Shown in pieces: positions 26,009-34,481 of a stretch of 64,000 nucleotides of DNA (positions are counted from its first letter, which is position 1; the number at the start of each line of letters is the position of its first letter). The notes below the pieces were generated by a model, which had not been told where the DNA came from, did no database searches, and saw only the letters and a list, made by a program, of their open reading frames with translations. A program made the translations under genes and the position numbers. Source of the DNA: Streptococcus suis (GTDB lineage: Bacteria > Bacillota > Bacilli > Lactobacillales > Streptococcaceae); NCBI RefSeq assembly GCF_019856455.1, contig NZ_CP082205.1, positions 620,001-684,000 of the forward strand. Reading direction: 5' to 3'.

Positions 26009-27104
26009 ATGGATACAGCAGAAATTCGCCAAAAGACTGAAGAACTTGGCAAAAAATTAACTTCTTTTAGGGGGTCTCTTTGACTTAGAAGGTCTGGAAG
26101 AAGAGATTGCCATTCTTGAGAATAAGATGACTGAGCCAGATTTCTGGAATGATAATTTGGTAGCACAGAAGACGTCTCAGGAGTTGAATGAATTAAAAAA
26201 CACCTACGGAAATTTCCATCAGATGTTGGATTTATATGATGAATCCGAAATTTTGCTAGATTTTCTAGCAGAAGATGAGTCTGTTCGGGATGAGTTGGTT
26301 GAAAAGTTGGCAGATTTGGACAAAACCATGACTGCTTACGAAATGACCTTGCTCTTGTCAGAACCCTATGATCACAATAACGCTATCTTGGAAATCCATC
26401 CAGGTTCGGGTGGTACCGAGGCACAAGACTGGGGAGAAATGCTCCTGCGGATGTATCAGCGTTATGGAAATGCCAAAGGTTTTACAGTAGAAACCTTGGA
26501 TTATCAAGCTGGTGATGAGGCAGGTATTAAGTCCGTGACTCTAAGCTTTACTGGTCCAAACGCCTATGGCTTGCTTAAGTCAGAAATGGGTGTTCATCGT
26601 TTGGTGCGCATCTCACCTTTTGACTCAGCAAAACGTCGCCATACTTCCTTTACATCTGTAGAGGTAATGCCTGAGTTGGACGATACCATTGAAATTGAAA
26701 TCCGAGATGATGAAGTCAAGATGGATACCTTTCGTTCAGGTGGTGCTGGTGGACAGAACGTCAACAAGGTCTCAACGGGTGTTCGATTGACGCACATTCC
26801 GACAGGGATTGTGACTCAGTCCACAGTTGACCGTACTCAGTATGGAAACCGAGACCGTGCAATGAAACTCTTGCAGGCTAAATTGTATCAATTGGAGCAG
26901 GAGAAGAAAGCAGCAGAAGTAGACTCACTCAAGGGTGACAAGAAAGAGATCACTTGGGGAAGTCAGATTCGTTCCTATGTCTTTACACCTTATACAATGG
27001 TAAAAGACCACCGTACTGGTTATGAGGTGGCTCAAGTCGATAAGGTTATGGACGGAGACTTGGACGGCTTTATAGATGCTTATTTAAAATGGCGAATTAG
27101 CTAA
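26009..27104 (+). CDS. prfB: Peptide chain release factor 2, with programmed +1 frameshift
   Basis: RF2 recognises UGA and UAA and releases the peptide. The gene is read as 26009-26080 joined to 26082-27104. After 24 codons the zero frame meets TGA at 26081-26083 in CTT-TGA-C, preceded by the Shine-Dalgarno-like AGGGGG (26069-26074), the classical autoregulatory frameshift site. Downstream, the stop-recognition SPF motif ([11 protein letters not shown]) and the catalytic GGQ (GAGGQNVNK) are intact. An in-frame ATG 7 codons upstream (25988) lies 8 nt after a TATAAT and is an alternative leaderless start. prfB precedes ftsEX, the common streptococcal order. Confidence 0.95.
26069..26084 (+). 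promoter_or_regulatory. RF2 programmed frameshift signal
   Basis: AGGGGGTCTCTTTGAC: an internal Shine-Dalgarno-like run, the slippery CTT and an in-frame TGA followed by C. Low RF2 activity lets the ribosome slip forward one base and make full-length RF2. Confidence 0.92.
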
Positions 27105-27204
27105 GAACCTGTATTTACAAGTGAAGTGCTTATAAATAAGAGATAGTTTTTTGCTCATCAAGGAAGTTTTTTTAGAGAATACGGACTGTATTTTGAAAAA
27201 AACG
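27104..27204 (+). repeat. ~100-bp dispersed repeat, copy 2
   Basis: Homologous to 17105-17205 over its whole length. Here it fills the gap between the prfB stop codon and ftsE, so its insertion must have been tolerated inside an operon. Confidence 0.75.
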
Positions 27205-27246
27205 TTCTCAAATCTAAAGAAAGGACTGTCTAAGACAGGAAATCCT

Positions 27247-27939
27247 ATGGGAATAATAGAAATGAAAGACGTTTCCAAGAAATATGGAAACGGAACGACT
27301 GCCCTTCGCGGAGTATCAGTCAATGTTGAAGCGGGAGAATTTGCCTACATTGTAGGTCCTTCTGGTGCAGGTAAGTCAACTTTTATCAAACTCTTGTATC
27401 GGGAGGAAAAGCTCGATAAGGGGAGTCTAAAGGTTGGTAAGTTTGACCTTGCAAAAATTAAAAAGAGAGATGTTCCTCTTCTACGTCGTAGTGTAGGAGT
27501 GGTTTTCCAAGACTACAAACTCTTACCTAAAAAGACTGTCTTTGAAAATATTGCCTATGCCATGGAAGTTATCGGTGAAAAACCACGGAATATCAAAAAA
27601 CGTGTTATGGAAGTCTTGGACTTGGTTGGTTTGAAACACAAGATTCGCTCTTTCCCAAATGAACTTTCAGGTGGTGAGCAACAGCGGATTGCTATTGCCC
27701 GTGCCATTGTAAATAATCCTAAAGTATTGATTGCTGATGAACCAACTGGTAACTTGGACCCTGAAAACTCTTGGGAAATCATGAATCTATTGGAGCGAAT
27801 TAACTTACAGGGGACAACGATTTTGATGGCGACACATAATAGTCAGATTGTAAATACACTTCGTCACCGTGTTATTGCGATTGAAGATGGTCGTGTAGTA
27901 CGTGATGAAGCGGAAGGAGAATATGGATACGATGAGTAA
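27247..27939 (+). CDS. ftsE: FtsE, ATPase of the FtsEX division complex
   Basis: A 230-residue ABC ATPase that, with FtsX, couples cell division to peptidoglycan hydrolase (PcsB in streptococci) activation. Walker A GPSGAGKST (about 36-44), Q-loop QDYKLLP, signature LSGGEQQR and Walker B VLIADEPTGNLD are intact. I start at MGIIEMKDVSKKYGNGTTALRG, which matches the usual FtsE N-terminus. The open frame extends 32 codons upstream but only through the dispersed repeat, so the longer start is rejected. It overlaps the start of ftsX. Confidence 0.95.
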   Translation: MGIIEMKDVSKKYGNGTTALRGVSVNVEAGEFAYIVGPSGAGKSTFIKLLYREEKLDKGSLKVGKFDLAKIKKRDVPLLRRSVGVVFQDYKLLPKKTVFENIAYAMEVIGEKPRNIKKRVMEVLDLVGLKHKIRSFPNELSGGEQQRIAIARAIVNNPKVLIADEPTGNLDPENSWEIMNLLERINLQGTTILMATHNSQIVNTLRHRVIAIEDGRVVRDEAEGEYGYDE

Positions 27940-28861
27940 TCGATTTTTTAGACACTTTATTGAATCATTGAAGAGTTTGAAGCGAAATGGTTGGATGACA
28001 ATTGCAGCCATTTCATCTGTAGCCATTACCCTTACCTTGGTTGGTCTATTTGCTTCAGTTATTTTGAACACAGCAAAGCTCGCTTCGGATTTGGAACAGA
28101 ATGTACGTATCAATGTATACTTGAGAGCGAACTCAACCGATCAAGCTGAGACGATTGTGAACGAAGCAGGAGAGACGGTAGCTAATCCAGATTATCAAAA
28201 GGTGTACAATCAGATTACAGCCTTAGAAAATGTACAATCTGTCACTTATTCAAGTAAGGATGAACAGTTGCAGAAATTAACAGCTACCTTGGGAGATACT
28301 TGGAACCTATTCCAAGGAGATGCCAATCCACTTTACGATGCTTATATCATTGATACGACTGAACCGCAGTATGTAAAAACTGTTGCAGCAGAGATTGCTA
28401 AAATTGATGGTGTTACAGAGGTACGTGATGGGGAAGTTGAAACGGAACGTATTTTTAAATTAGCTAATCTAGTTCGTACATGGGGATTGGCAGCAACTGG
28501 CTTATTGCTGTTTACTGCTGTTTTCTTGATTTCCAATACTATTCGGATTACCATTATTTCTCGTAGCCGTGAAATTCAGATTATGCGTCTGGTTGGTGCT
28601 AAAAACAGTTATATCCGTGGACCATTCCTCTGGGAAGGTGCCTGGGTAGGTCTCCTCGGAGCTATTTTGCCTTCTGCTTTAGTCTACTCTCTTTATAAGA
28701 TGATCTATACTTCAGTAAATGCTAGTCTTGCTAGTCAAGATTTGTCTCTGATTAATATGAATGTCTTTGTTCCAGGAATGATTGGCGCACTTTTTGTAAT
28801 TGGTATTATTATTGGTTCCTTGGGATCAGTCATTTCCATGAACCGCTACTTAAAAATTTAA
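27932..28861 (+). CDS. ftsX: FtsX, membrane subunit of the FtsEX division complex
   Basis: A 309-residue protein with a cytoplasmic N-terminus, a first membrane helix (about 22-45), a large extracellular loop (about 46-175) that in streptococci contacts PcsB, and three C-terminal helices with the permease signature TIRITIISRSREIQIMRLVGAKNSYIRGPFLWEG. AAGGAG lies 3 nt before an ATG at 27923 and 12 nt before the ATG at 27932; I prefer 27932 because homologs begin directly with the NRFFRHxxESLKSLKRNGWM segment. It ends at a strong terminator. Confidence 0.93.
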   Translation: MSNRFFRHFIESLKSLKRNGWMTIAAISSVAITLTLVGLFASVILNTAKLASDLEQNVRINVYLRANSTDQAETIVNEAGETVANPDYQKVYNQITALENVQSVTYSSKDEQLQKLTATLGDTWNLFQGDANPLYDAYIIDTTEPQYVKTVAAEIAKIDGVTEVRDGEVETERIFKLANLVRTWGLAATGLLLFTAVFLISNTIRITIISRSREIQIMRLVGAKNSYIRGPFLWEGAWVGLLGAILPSALVYSLYKMIYTSVNASLASQDLSLINMNVFVPGMIGALFVIGIIIGSLGSVISMNRYLKI

Positions 28862-28877
28862 TAGACAAGCTACATGT

Positions 28878-28911
28878 AAAAAGGTCTGCACATAATGAGG
28901 CAGACCTTTTT
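28878..28911. terminator. Bidirectional terminator, ftsX / feo operon
   Basis: AAAAAGGTCTGC and GCAGACCTTTTT form a 12-bp stem. Before the IS66 insertion it also ended the convergent feo operon, whose last stop codon is at 28913-28915. Confidence 0.9.
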
Positions 28912-28912
28912 G

Positions 28913-28974
28913 TTATGGATGTCTATGGTGAGAAGATTCGTTCATCTCTTGTTTAATAGTACAGTCGCAGGAAC
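28913..28974 (-). pseudogene. 3' remnant of the FeoB-associated Cys-rich gene
   Basis: Minus-strand codons GAC TGT ACT ATT AAA CAA ... encode DCTIKQEMNESSHHRHP and then TAA. Joined to the 31209-31300 part after removal of IS66 and one 8-bp target copy, they restore the frame and a Cys-Gly-Asp-Cys-Ser-Cys-Asp-Cys cluster. Cut off from its start by the IS, this piece is no longer translated. Confidence 0.85.
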
Positions 28975-29056
28975 GTAACCGCCCAATAACAAGGTATCTA
29001 TCCACCCACTCCCTCCTCCAGTATACTGTTAGAAAAACAAAACTGGAGGATTTATT

Positions 29057-29242
29057 ATGTCACACCCCATCATTCCATTGACTGTTCCCCAATCTCGCCG
29101 CTTTGAGAAGCGAGGCAGAAACGATATTATGATGAAAATTCGTCTCGGAAAAGTGGAGCTCACAGTCTTTCACACTATCAATCAAGAAACACTAGAAACA
29201 ATCTTAGATAAGGTACTGTTCTATGACCATCCAACTCAGTGA
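29057..29242 (+). CDS. IS66 TnpA-like small protein
   Basis: A 61-residue frame at the first-gene position of an IS66 element, with GGAGGATTTATT before the ATG. It is basic and short compared with TnpA proteins of Gram-negative IS66 elements, as in other streptococcal members. It overlaps tnpB by 20 nt. Its role in transposition is unknown. Confidence 0.65.
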   Translation: MSHPIIPLTVPQSRRFEKRGRNDIMMKIRLGKVELTVFHTINQETLETILDKVLFYDHPTQ

Positions 29243-29573
29243 TTTAGGTCAAGTTTACTTGGTCTGTGGAAAAACAGATATGCGTCAGGGAATTGATTCC
29301 CTGGCCTATCTTATCAAAAGTCAGTTCAACCTGGATCCCTTCTCCGGTCAGGTCTATCTCTTCTGCGGAGGTCGAAAAGACCGGTTCAAAGCTCTTTATT
29401 GGGATGGACAGGGATTTTGGTTATTGTATAAACGTTTTGAAAATGGGAAATTGACCTGGCCAAACAATGAAGAAGAGGTCAAGGCTCTAACTTCCGAGCA
29501 AGTCGACTGGCTCATGAAAGGATTTTCTATCATTCCAAAAATAAATGTTTCAAAAAGTCGTGATTTCTATTGA
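29223..29573 (+). CDS. tnpB: IS66 TnpB (Orf2) accessory protein
   Basis: A 116-residue protein with the IS66 Orf2 signature: QVYLVCGKTDMRQGIDSLAYLI near the start, then VYLFCGGRKDRFKALYWDGQGFWLLYKRFENGKLTWP. TnpB is required for IS66 transposition but its biochemical role is unresolved. The frame is intact. Confidence 0.92.
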   Translation: MTIQLSDLGQVYLVCGKTDMRQGIDSLAYLIKSQFNLDPFSGQVYLFCGGRKDRFKALYWDGQGFWLLYKRFENGKLTWPNNEEEVKALTSEQVDWLMKGFSIIPKINVSKSRDFY

Positions 29574-29623
29574 AATCATGGCTTTTCTTTGTGTATAATG
29601 AGATAAAAAGAAGGAGATTGGTT

Positions 29624-31136
29624 ATGTCATCACTAGAAAAAATTATTGAAACACAGTCAAAAACGATAGAGATGATGGCTAATGAACTCACTCTCCTTCG
29701 AGAACAGGTTGACTATCTGAGACAGAAACTCTACGGAAAATCATCAGAGAAGGTCGTATATCAACCAGGTCAGCTGAGCTTGTTTGGGGAGGAAAGTCTC
29801 CCTGAAGAAGAAGCTGACTTACCCAGTTGAAACGGAGACCATCACCTATAAACGCAAGAAAGCTAAGGGAGTTCGTCAGGCTATTTTCAGCCAGTTCACT
29901 CCAGAGATTGTGCATCACGAATTGCAGGGCGAAGACTGCACTTGTCCAGACTGTCATGGTCAGCTGAAAGAGATTGGCTCAACTGTTCAACGACAAGAGT
30001 TGGTCTTCATTCCTGCACAATTAAAGCGGATTGACCATGTTCAACACGCATACAAGTGTCAGGCATGTAGTCAGAAGAATCTAAGCGATAAGATTATCAA
30101 GGCTCCTGTTCCTAAGGCACCTTTGGCACACAGCTTGGGTTCAGCCTCTATCATCGCTCACACCATTCACCAGAAATTCAATCTGAAGGTACCCAATTAC
30201 CGTCAGGAAGAGGACTGGCATAAACTTGGCCTGCCCATCAGTCGGAAGGAAATAGCCAACTGGCACATCAAGTCTAGTCAGTATTATTTCGAGCCGATTT
30301 ATAACCTGTTGCACGAGAAATTGTTGGAGCAGCCTATTCTTCATGCGGATGAGACTTCCTACAAGGTCTTAGAAAATGATAGCCAGTTGACCTACTACTG
30401 GACTTTCTTGTCTGGGAAACATGAGAAAAATGGAATTACCCTCTATCATCATGACAAACGACGGAGCGGCTTAGTTGTGGAGGAGTTTCTTGGGGACTAT
30501 GCGGGCTACGTTCATTGTGACATGTGGAGTGCTTATCGTCAATTAGACAAGGCTCAGCTCGTTGGCTGTTGGGCTCATGTTAGACGAAAATTTTTTGAGG
30601 CGACTCCTAAGAAGACAGATAATACTTCTTTAGGAGCCAAGGGATTAGCCTATTGCGACCGCCTGTTTGCCTTGGAGAGTGACTGGGCTGACCTGTCTAC
30701 TGAGGAACGGCTACATAAACGGCAGACAGAGTTAACTCCCTTGATGGACGAGTTCTTTGATTGGTGCCGTGAATAGGCTGTCTTGCCAGCTTCCAAATTG
30801 GGTACTGCAATAGAGTATAGCCTCAAATACGAAACCACCTTCCGAGCCGTTCTCTCGGACGGTGACCTAGTCCTGTCCAACAATATGGCTGAGAGGGCTA
30901 TGAAGACCTTGGTGATGGGCAGAAAAAATTGGCTTTTTTCTCAGAGCTTTGAGGGAGCCAAGTCGACAGCTGTCATTTTGAGTCTTTTAGAAACAGCTAA
31001 GCGACACGGACTTGATGCAGAAAAATATATGACCTATCTTCTAGAACACTTACCTAATGAGGAGTCGCTCGCAAAAAAGGAGGTTTTAGAAGCCTATTTG
31101 CCATGGGATAAAAATATTAAGAGAGCTTGTAAATAG
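29624..31136 (+). pseudogene. tnpC: IS66 TnpC transposase, frameshift plus nonsense codon
   Basis: The start MSSLEKIIETQSKTIEMM follows AAGGAG. Frame is lost at about 29815-29830, where EEEADLPS-stop should continue into the second frame at PVETETITYKRKKAKG. The body (zinc-binding CTCPDCHG, KCQACSQ; catalytic ILHADETSYKVL and CWAHVRRKFFEATPKK) then runs to an in-frame TAG at 30774-30776 after FFDWCRE. It resumes in the same frame to the normal C-terminus (NNMAERAMKTLVMGRKNWLFSQ...). Two lesions, one of them a plain stop, argue for decay rather than programmed recoding. Confidence 0.9.
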
Positions 31137-31186
31137 AAAAAGGTTCCAGAGTCGACAGGACTTTGGAGCCTTTTCAATATACCTTG

Positions 31187-31300
31187 TTATTGGGCGCTTA
31201 CGCAGGAACAATCTCCGCAGGATCCTTTTTCTTTGATGAGACTGCGAATAGCAAGAGAAAATAAGATGACGATGATGAGAAAGAGGATAAGTGTGGGCAT
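31187..31300 (-). pseudogene. FeoB-associated Cys-rich membrane protein, 3' end replaced by IS66
   Basis: Starts ATG at 31298-31300, overlapping the feoB stop (TAATG). It encodes one membrane helix (MPTLILFLIIVILFSLAI) followed by KEKGSCGDCSC, typical of the small proteins found at the end of feo operons. IS66 inserted inside the cysteine cluster, so the frame now ends VSAQ-stop within the IS end, giving a 37-residue product that lacks the final DCTIKQEMN... tail. Whether it still functions is unknown. Confidence 0.88.
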
Positions 31301-33444
31301 TAATATTCTCCTTTTTCTAATGTTTTTAGTGTGACGATTGGAAGAGAGTTGGTTGGTTTTTTCACTAGGCTGTAGATGGCTGTGATAATTAGAAAGATAG
31401 CGATAAATGTCCAGACGGTCGGTAATTGTCCGTAGATAAGTACAAGACAAATCTGATAGATAACCAAACTACTTGCATAGGCTAAACCTGTTTGGAAACC
31501 GATAGCAATCCATGTCCACTTGGCTTCTCCCATTTCACGGTGAATGGCACCAATAGCCGCAAAACAAGGGGCACAGAGGAGATTGAAGACTAGGAAGGAG
31601 TAGGCTGATAACGCTGTATAGTCTTGTTGTAAAATTCCCCATAGTTCGGGATTTTCTTCGGTTGTTTCTCCTAATTTATAGAGGATACCAAAGGTGGCAA
31701 TGACGGTTTCCTTGGCTAAGAGACCTGTAATGGCTGCAACAGTTGCTCGCCAATTTCCGAAACCAAGTGGGGCAAAGAGGAGAGAAACACTGCGTCCAAT
31801 GGAGGCTAAGATACTCTCATCTGTTTCTACCATTTGTAAAGACCAATTATAGGAACTGCTGAACCAAATAATGATGTTGGTCACAAATATAATGGTACCA
31901 GCTCGCTTGATAAAACTAAGTGCCTTATCGAATGCATATCGGAGAACCGTACTGAGTTTTGGTAAGTGATAAGATGGTAATTCCATGATAAAGGGGCTTG
32001 CGACTCCACCAAGTTGCTTGGTCTTTTTTAGTGCCATTCCGGATAGGACGATGGCAGCCATACCGACAAAATAGGCGCTTGGAGCAATCCAAGGATTGTC
32101 AGGAAAGAAAGCACCGGCTACCAGTGAAATGATAGGAAGTTTGGCAGAACAGGGCATGAAGGTTGCTGTCATAATGGTGATTTTTCGGTCCTGTTCATTT
32201 TCAATAGTCCGGCTTGCCATGACTCCAGGAACGCCACAGCCTGTGGAAATCAACATGGGAATAAAGGATTTGCCTGATAGACCAAAACGTCTAAAAATCC
32301 TATCCATGACAAAGGCGACTCGGCTCATATAGCCGATGTCTTCCAAGATTCCCAAGCAGACGAAGAGGACGAAAATTTGTGGTACAAAACCTAGAATGGC
32401 TCCGCATCCTGCAATAATGCCATCAAGGACCAGAGATTGTAGCCAGCCAGCGATTTCAAATCGATCTAGATTTTCCTGAATAAGGCTTGGAACAAGCTCT
32501 CCGAAGAGGACATCATTTACCCAGTCAGTACCCATTGTACCAACCGTTTGAATAGACAGGAAGTAGGTCAGCCACATGACTGCCGCAAAGATAGGGAGGG
32601 CAAGAAAACGATTGGTAACAAGTCGGTCGATGTTATCAGACAGGTTAAAAGTCTTATCGCTGTCTTTTGTGACCAGTTCTGTGATTTTCTCGATAAATTG
32701 GTAGCGTTGATTGACGATAATGGCTTCCATATCGTCTGCGTAAATTTTTTCCAAAATGGCAATGATTTCGGTCAAATCAAGCATGTCTTGCGCATTGAGT
32801 TGCAATTGGTCTAGAATGACTTGGTCTTGTTCGAGTAGCTTAATGGCGTAGAAGCGTTTTTGATGATTTGGGATGGAATCCGATAATAGGTCAATAACTT
32901 GGGCGAGGCCAGCTTCAAATTGTTTGTCATACTGAGGATAGATTGGCTCAGCTTGTTGATTGGTAATTTTTTCTACTTCATGGAGGAGCTGGGATATACC
33001 TAGCTTTTTTAGTGCACTGATAGGCTGTACAGGAACTCCCAGTTGATAGGAGAGCTGGTCGCTGTTTATTGAGCGACCTTGACTTTTCAGGGCGTCTGTC
33101 ATATTGAGGGCGATAACAATAGGAAGGCCCATTTCTAATAACTGCAAGGTCAGATAGAGATTCCGCTCCAAGTTTGTTGCATCAAGGACGTTGAGGATAG
33201 CAGCTGGTTGGTCCGCTATCAAATAATCTCTGGCAACCCGTTCTTCTGGTGTGTAGGGAGACAGCGAGTAGATACCTGGTAAATCTTGAATTAGTAAATG
33301 TTTTCGCTTTTTGATGGTTCCAGATTTTCTTTCAACGGTGACTCCAGGCCAGTTACCGACACGTTGGTTGGTCCCTGTTAGGAGGTTGAAAAGAGTTGTT
33401 TTTCCGCTATTTGGATTACCTGCAAGGGCGATTTGTTTTGTCAT
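31300..33444 (-). CDS. feoB: FeoB ferrous iron transporter
   Basis: A 714-residue protein with an N-terminal G domain (G1 GNPNSGKTT at about residues 8-16, DLPGIYSL as G3, NMTD as G4), a helical insulator domain, and a membrane domain carrying two Gate motifs with conserved cysteines (ISTGCGVPGVMASR and NLLCAPCFAAIGAI). It imports Fe2+. It overlaps feoA by ATGA and the Cys-rich gene by TAATG, so the operon is tightly coupled. Length is normal for Firmicute FeoB. Confidence 0.96.
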   Translation of the reverse strand: MTKQIALAGNPNSGKTTLFNLLTGTNQRVGNWPGVTVERKSGTIKKRKHLLIQDLPGIYSLSPYTPEERVARDYLIADQPAAILNVLDATNLERNLYLTLQLLEMGLPIVIALNMTDALKSQGRSINSDQLSYQLGVPVQPISALKKLGISQLLHEVEKITNQQAEPIYPQYDKQFEAGLAQVIDLLSDSIPNHQKRFYAIKLLEQDQVILDQLQLNAQDMLDLTEIIAILEKIYADDMEAIIVNQRYQFIEKITELVTKDSDKTFNLSDNIDRLVTNRFLALPIFAAVMWLTYFLSIQTVGTMGTDWVNDVLFGELVPSLIQENLDRFEIAGWLQSLVLDGIIAGCGAILGFVPQIFVLFVCLGILEDIGYMSRVAFVMDRIFRRFGLSGKSFIPMLISTGCGVPGVMASRTIENEQDRKITIMTATFMPCSAKLPIISLVAGAFFPDNPWIAPSAYFVGMAAIVLSGMALKKTKQLGGVASPFIMELPSYHLPKLSTVLRYAFDKALSFIKRAGTIIFVTNIIIWFSSSYNWSLQMVETDESILASIGRSVSLLFAPLGFGNWRATVAAITGLLAKETVIATFGILYKLGETTEENPELWGILQQDYTALSAYSFLVFNLLCAPCFAAIGAIHREMGEAKWTWIAIGFQTGLAYASSLVIYQICLVLIYGQLPTVWTFIAIFLIITAIYSLVKKPTNSLPIVTLKTLEKGEY

Positions 33445-33911
33445 TTCCTCACCTCGCTTGTGATTTGAACACCAATCATTTGCGCTTCGGATTTGCGTAG
33501 TGTCAGCTCGTAGCCTCTCAAGGTAATTTCGATTGGATCGCCCAGGGGAGCGACTTTTTTGAGAAATAGCTGTGTGTTCTTTGTAAGTCCCATATCCATG
33601 AGGCGACGACGGAGTGCACCTGTTGTATAGATGTCCATGACCTTAGCTGAGCTACCAATAGGTGCCTCAGATAGATTGATTATTTCCGTAGCTGACTTTT
33701 CTATTAAAACCAGAGATTCAATAATTTCTCTGTCTAGGGCTAGACGGCTTGCCTTGACTTGGAAAATTGCATTGGTCTTGGTTTTTGAAATGATGCGAAT
33801 CTCTTCTCCGACTTTTAAACCCAAGTGCGCTAAGTGTTTACGAATATCATCTTGCGTTAGACAATCTTTGACTAAATAAGATTGTCCAACTTGAAGGTTT
33901 TGCAGTTTCAT
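33441..33911 (-). CDS. feoA: FeoA, tandem two-domain form
   Basis: A 156-residue protein made of two consecutive FeoA SH3-like domains (about residues 1-75 and 80-152) where ordinary FeoA has about 75 residues. The second copy carries the classic ALRRRLMDMGLTKNTQLFLKKVAPLGDPIEITLRGYELTLRKSEAQMI; the first is more divergent (IRKHLAHLGLKVGEEIRIISKTKTNAIFQVKASRLALDREI). It supports FeoB-mediated iron uptake. AAAGGA lies 8 nt upstream of the ATG at 33909-33911; a longer in-frame opening to 33950 has no ribosome-binding site. Confidence 0.9.
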   Translation of the reverse strand: MKLQNLQVGQSYLVKDCLTQDDIRKHLAHLGLKVGEEIRIISKTKTNAIFQVKASRLALDREIIESLVLIEKSATEIINLSEAPIGSSAKVMDIYTTGALRRRLMDMGLTKNTQLFLKKVAPLGDPIEITLRGYELTLRKSEAQMIGVQITSEVRK

Positions 33912-33940
33912 ATCGTTTCCTTTGTGATTTTTATAACAAT

Positions 33941-33969
33941 AGTATAGCACAATTCCTTAAAAGTGTCAG
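33941..33969 (-). promoter_or_regulatory. feo operon promoter
   Basis: On the minus strand CTGACA (33964-33969), a 17-nt spacer and TGC-TATACT (extended -10, 33941-33946), 30 nt upstream of feoA. Confidence 0.65.
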
Positions 33970-34028
33970 ATAATTTTTAGGAATAGCTTATTTTCTCTTT
34001 ATTTTTCTCAATATTTCCAAAAAATCCA

Positions 34029-34056
34029 TTGACTTTTTTTAGAGATATGATATACT
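34029..34056 (+). promoter_or_regulatory. tRNA-Thr promoter
   Basis: TTGACT (34029-34034), a 16-nt spacer and TATACT (34051-34056), 12 nt before the mature tRNA. Confidence 0.75.
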
Positions 34057-34067
34057 AGTCAAGCACT

Positions 34068-34140
34068 GCTGGTTTAGCTCAGTCGGTAGAGCGCATCCAT
34101 GGTAAGGATGAGGTCGCCGGTTCAATCCCGGCAACTAGCA
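34068..34140 (+). tRNA. tRNA-Thr (anticodon GGT)
   Basis: A 73-nt cloverleaf: acceptor GCTGGTT/AACTAGC, D arm with AGCTCAGTCGGTAGAGC, anticodon stem CATCC/GGATG with loop ATGGTAA (anticodon GGT, reading ACC/ACU), and T arm with GGTTCAATCC. The 3' CCA is not encoded. Confidence 0.95.
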
Positions 34141-34155
34141 TCGAATACTATCGAA

Positions 34156-34180
34156 AGGCCTTGTTTGACAAGGTTTTTTC
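34156..34180 (+). terminator. tRNA-Thr terminator
   Basis: CCTTG-TTTGA-CAAGG stem followed by TTTTTT, 18 nt after the tRNA. Confidence 0.8.
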
Positions 34181-34221
34181 TTATTTTTGTCCTAAATTCG
34201 CCCTTATTGTCAAAAAATCCC

Positions 34222-34249
34222 TTGACATGAATGTTTATTATGGTAGAAT
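34222..34249 (+). promoter_or_regulatory. Strong promoter of the leader-peptide transcript
   Basis: Consensus TTGACA (34222-34227), a 16-nt spacer and TAGAAT (34244-34249), 32 nt upstream of a 25-codon frame. Confidence 0.8.
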
Positions 34250-34280
34250 AGGGCTTAGAAAAAAGAAAGGAGTAAAACAA

Positions 34281-34358
34281 ATGAACACACAACTTGTCCT
34301 TCAGCAAGCTATTTTTTATCATACACTCCTTTCTAAGCAGGAAAACAGGGCTCATTGA
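34281..34358 (+). CDS. Candidate 25-residue leader peptide
   Basis: The ATG is preceded by a strong AAAGGAG with an 8-nt gap; the product starts MNTQLVLQQAIFYH and ends NRAH. Codons 16-18 (ACTCCTTTCT at 34325-34334) are perfectly complementary over 10 nt to the gene's own ribosome-binding segment AGAAAGGAGT (34264-34273), so the RNA can fold back and close its start. A terminator follows at 34482-34519. With an ABC multidrug exporter downstream this looks like a ribosome-sensing attenuator of the BmrB-BmrCD kind in Bacillus. The peptide itself matches nothing I recognise. Confidence 0.6.
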   Translation: MNTQLVLQQAIFYHTLLSKQENRAH

Positions 34359-34407
34359 TGAACTATTCTAGTTCTTTGTGGGCTGTACTCTGAAAGTTGG
34401 GCCAATC

Positions 34408-34433
34408 AAGCATGTGTGGTCATGCCTTGATAG
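34408..34433 (+). promoter_or_regulatory. Leader hairpin between peptide gene and terminator
   Basis: ATCAAGCATG pairs with CATGCCTTGAT (one bulged C) around a TGTGGT loop, downstream of the leader frame and upstream of the attenuator terminator. Confidence 0.5.
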
Positions 34434-34481
34434 GATTTAACCTTGCTATTCTAGAGTTGGTCTATTTTTGTGGACTTACGC

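Larger units (their letters stand above)
28975..31201. mobile_element. IS66-family insertion sequence, decayed (2227 bp)
   Basis: Terminal inverted repeats of 23 bp with one mismatch at position 5 (GTAAC versus GTAAG) share CGCCCAATAACAAGGTAT. A perfect 8-bp target duplication GCAGGAAC lies at 28967-28974 and 31202-31209, the size diagnostic for IS66. Three genes in IS66 order (tnpA, tnpB, tnpC) are present, but tnpC is broken. Inserted in the last gene of the feo operon. Confidence 0.95.

Noticed and set aside
26009..26084. prfB appears to be interrupted by an early TGA
   Set aside because: The AGGGGG...CTTTGAC context is the well-known programmed frameshift of RF2, so it is not a pseudogene.
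27151..27246. A longer ftsE starting upstream at 27151
   Set aside because: The extension is made only of the dispersed repeat and lacks similarity to FtsE; the ATG at 27247 matches the family start.
29800..29835. Programmed frameshifting in the IS66 tnpC gene
   Set aside because: No slippery sequence or stimulator is seen, and a separate in-frame TAG further on shows simple decay.
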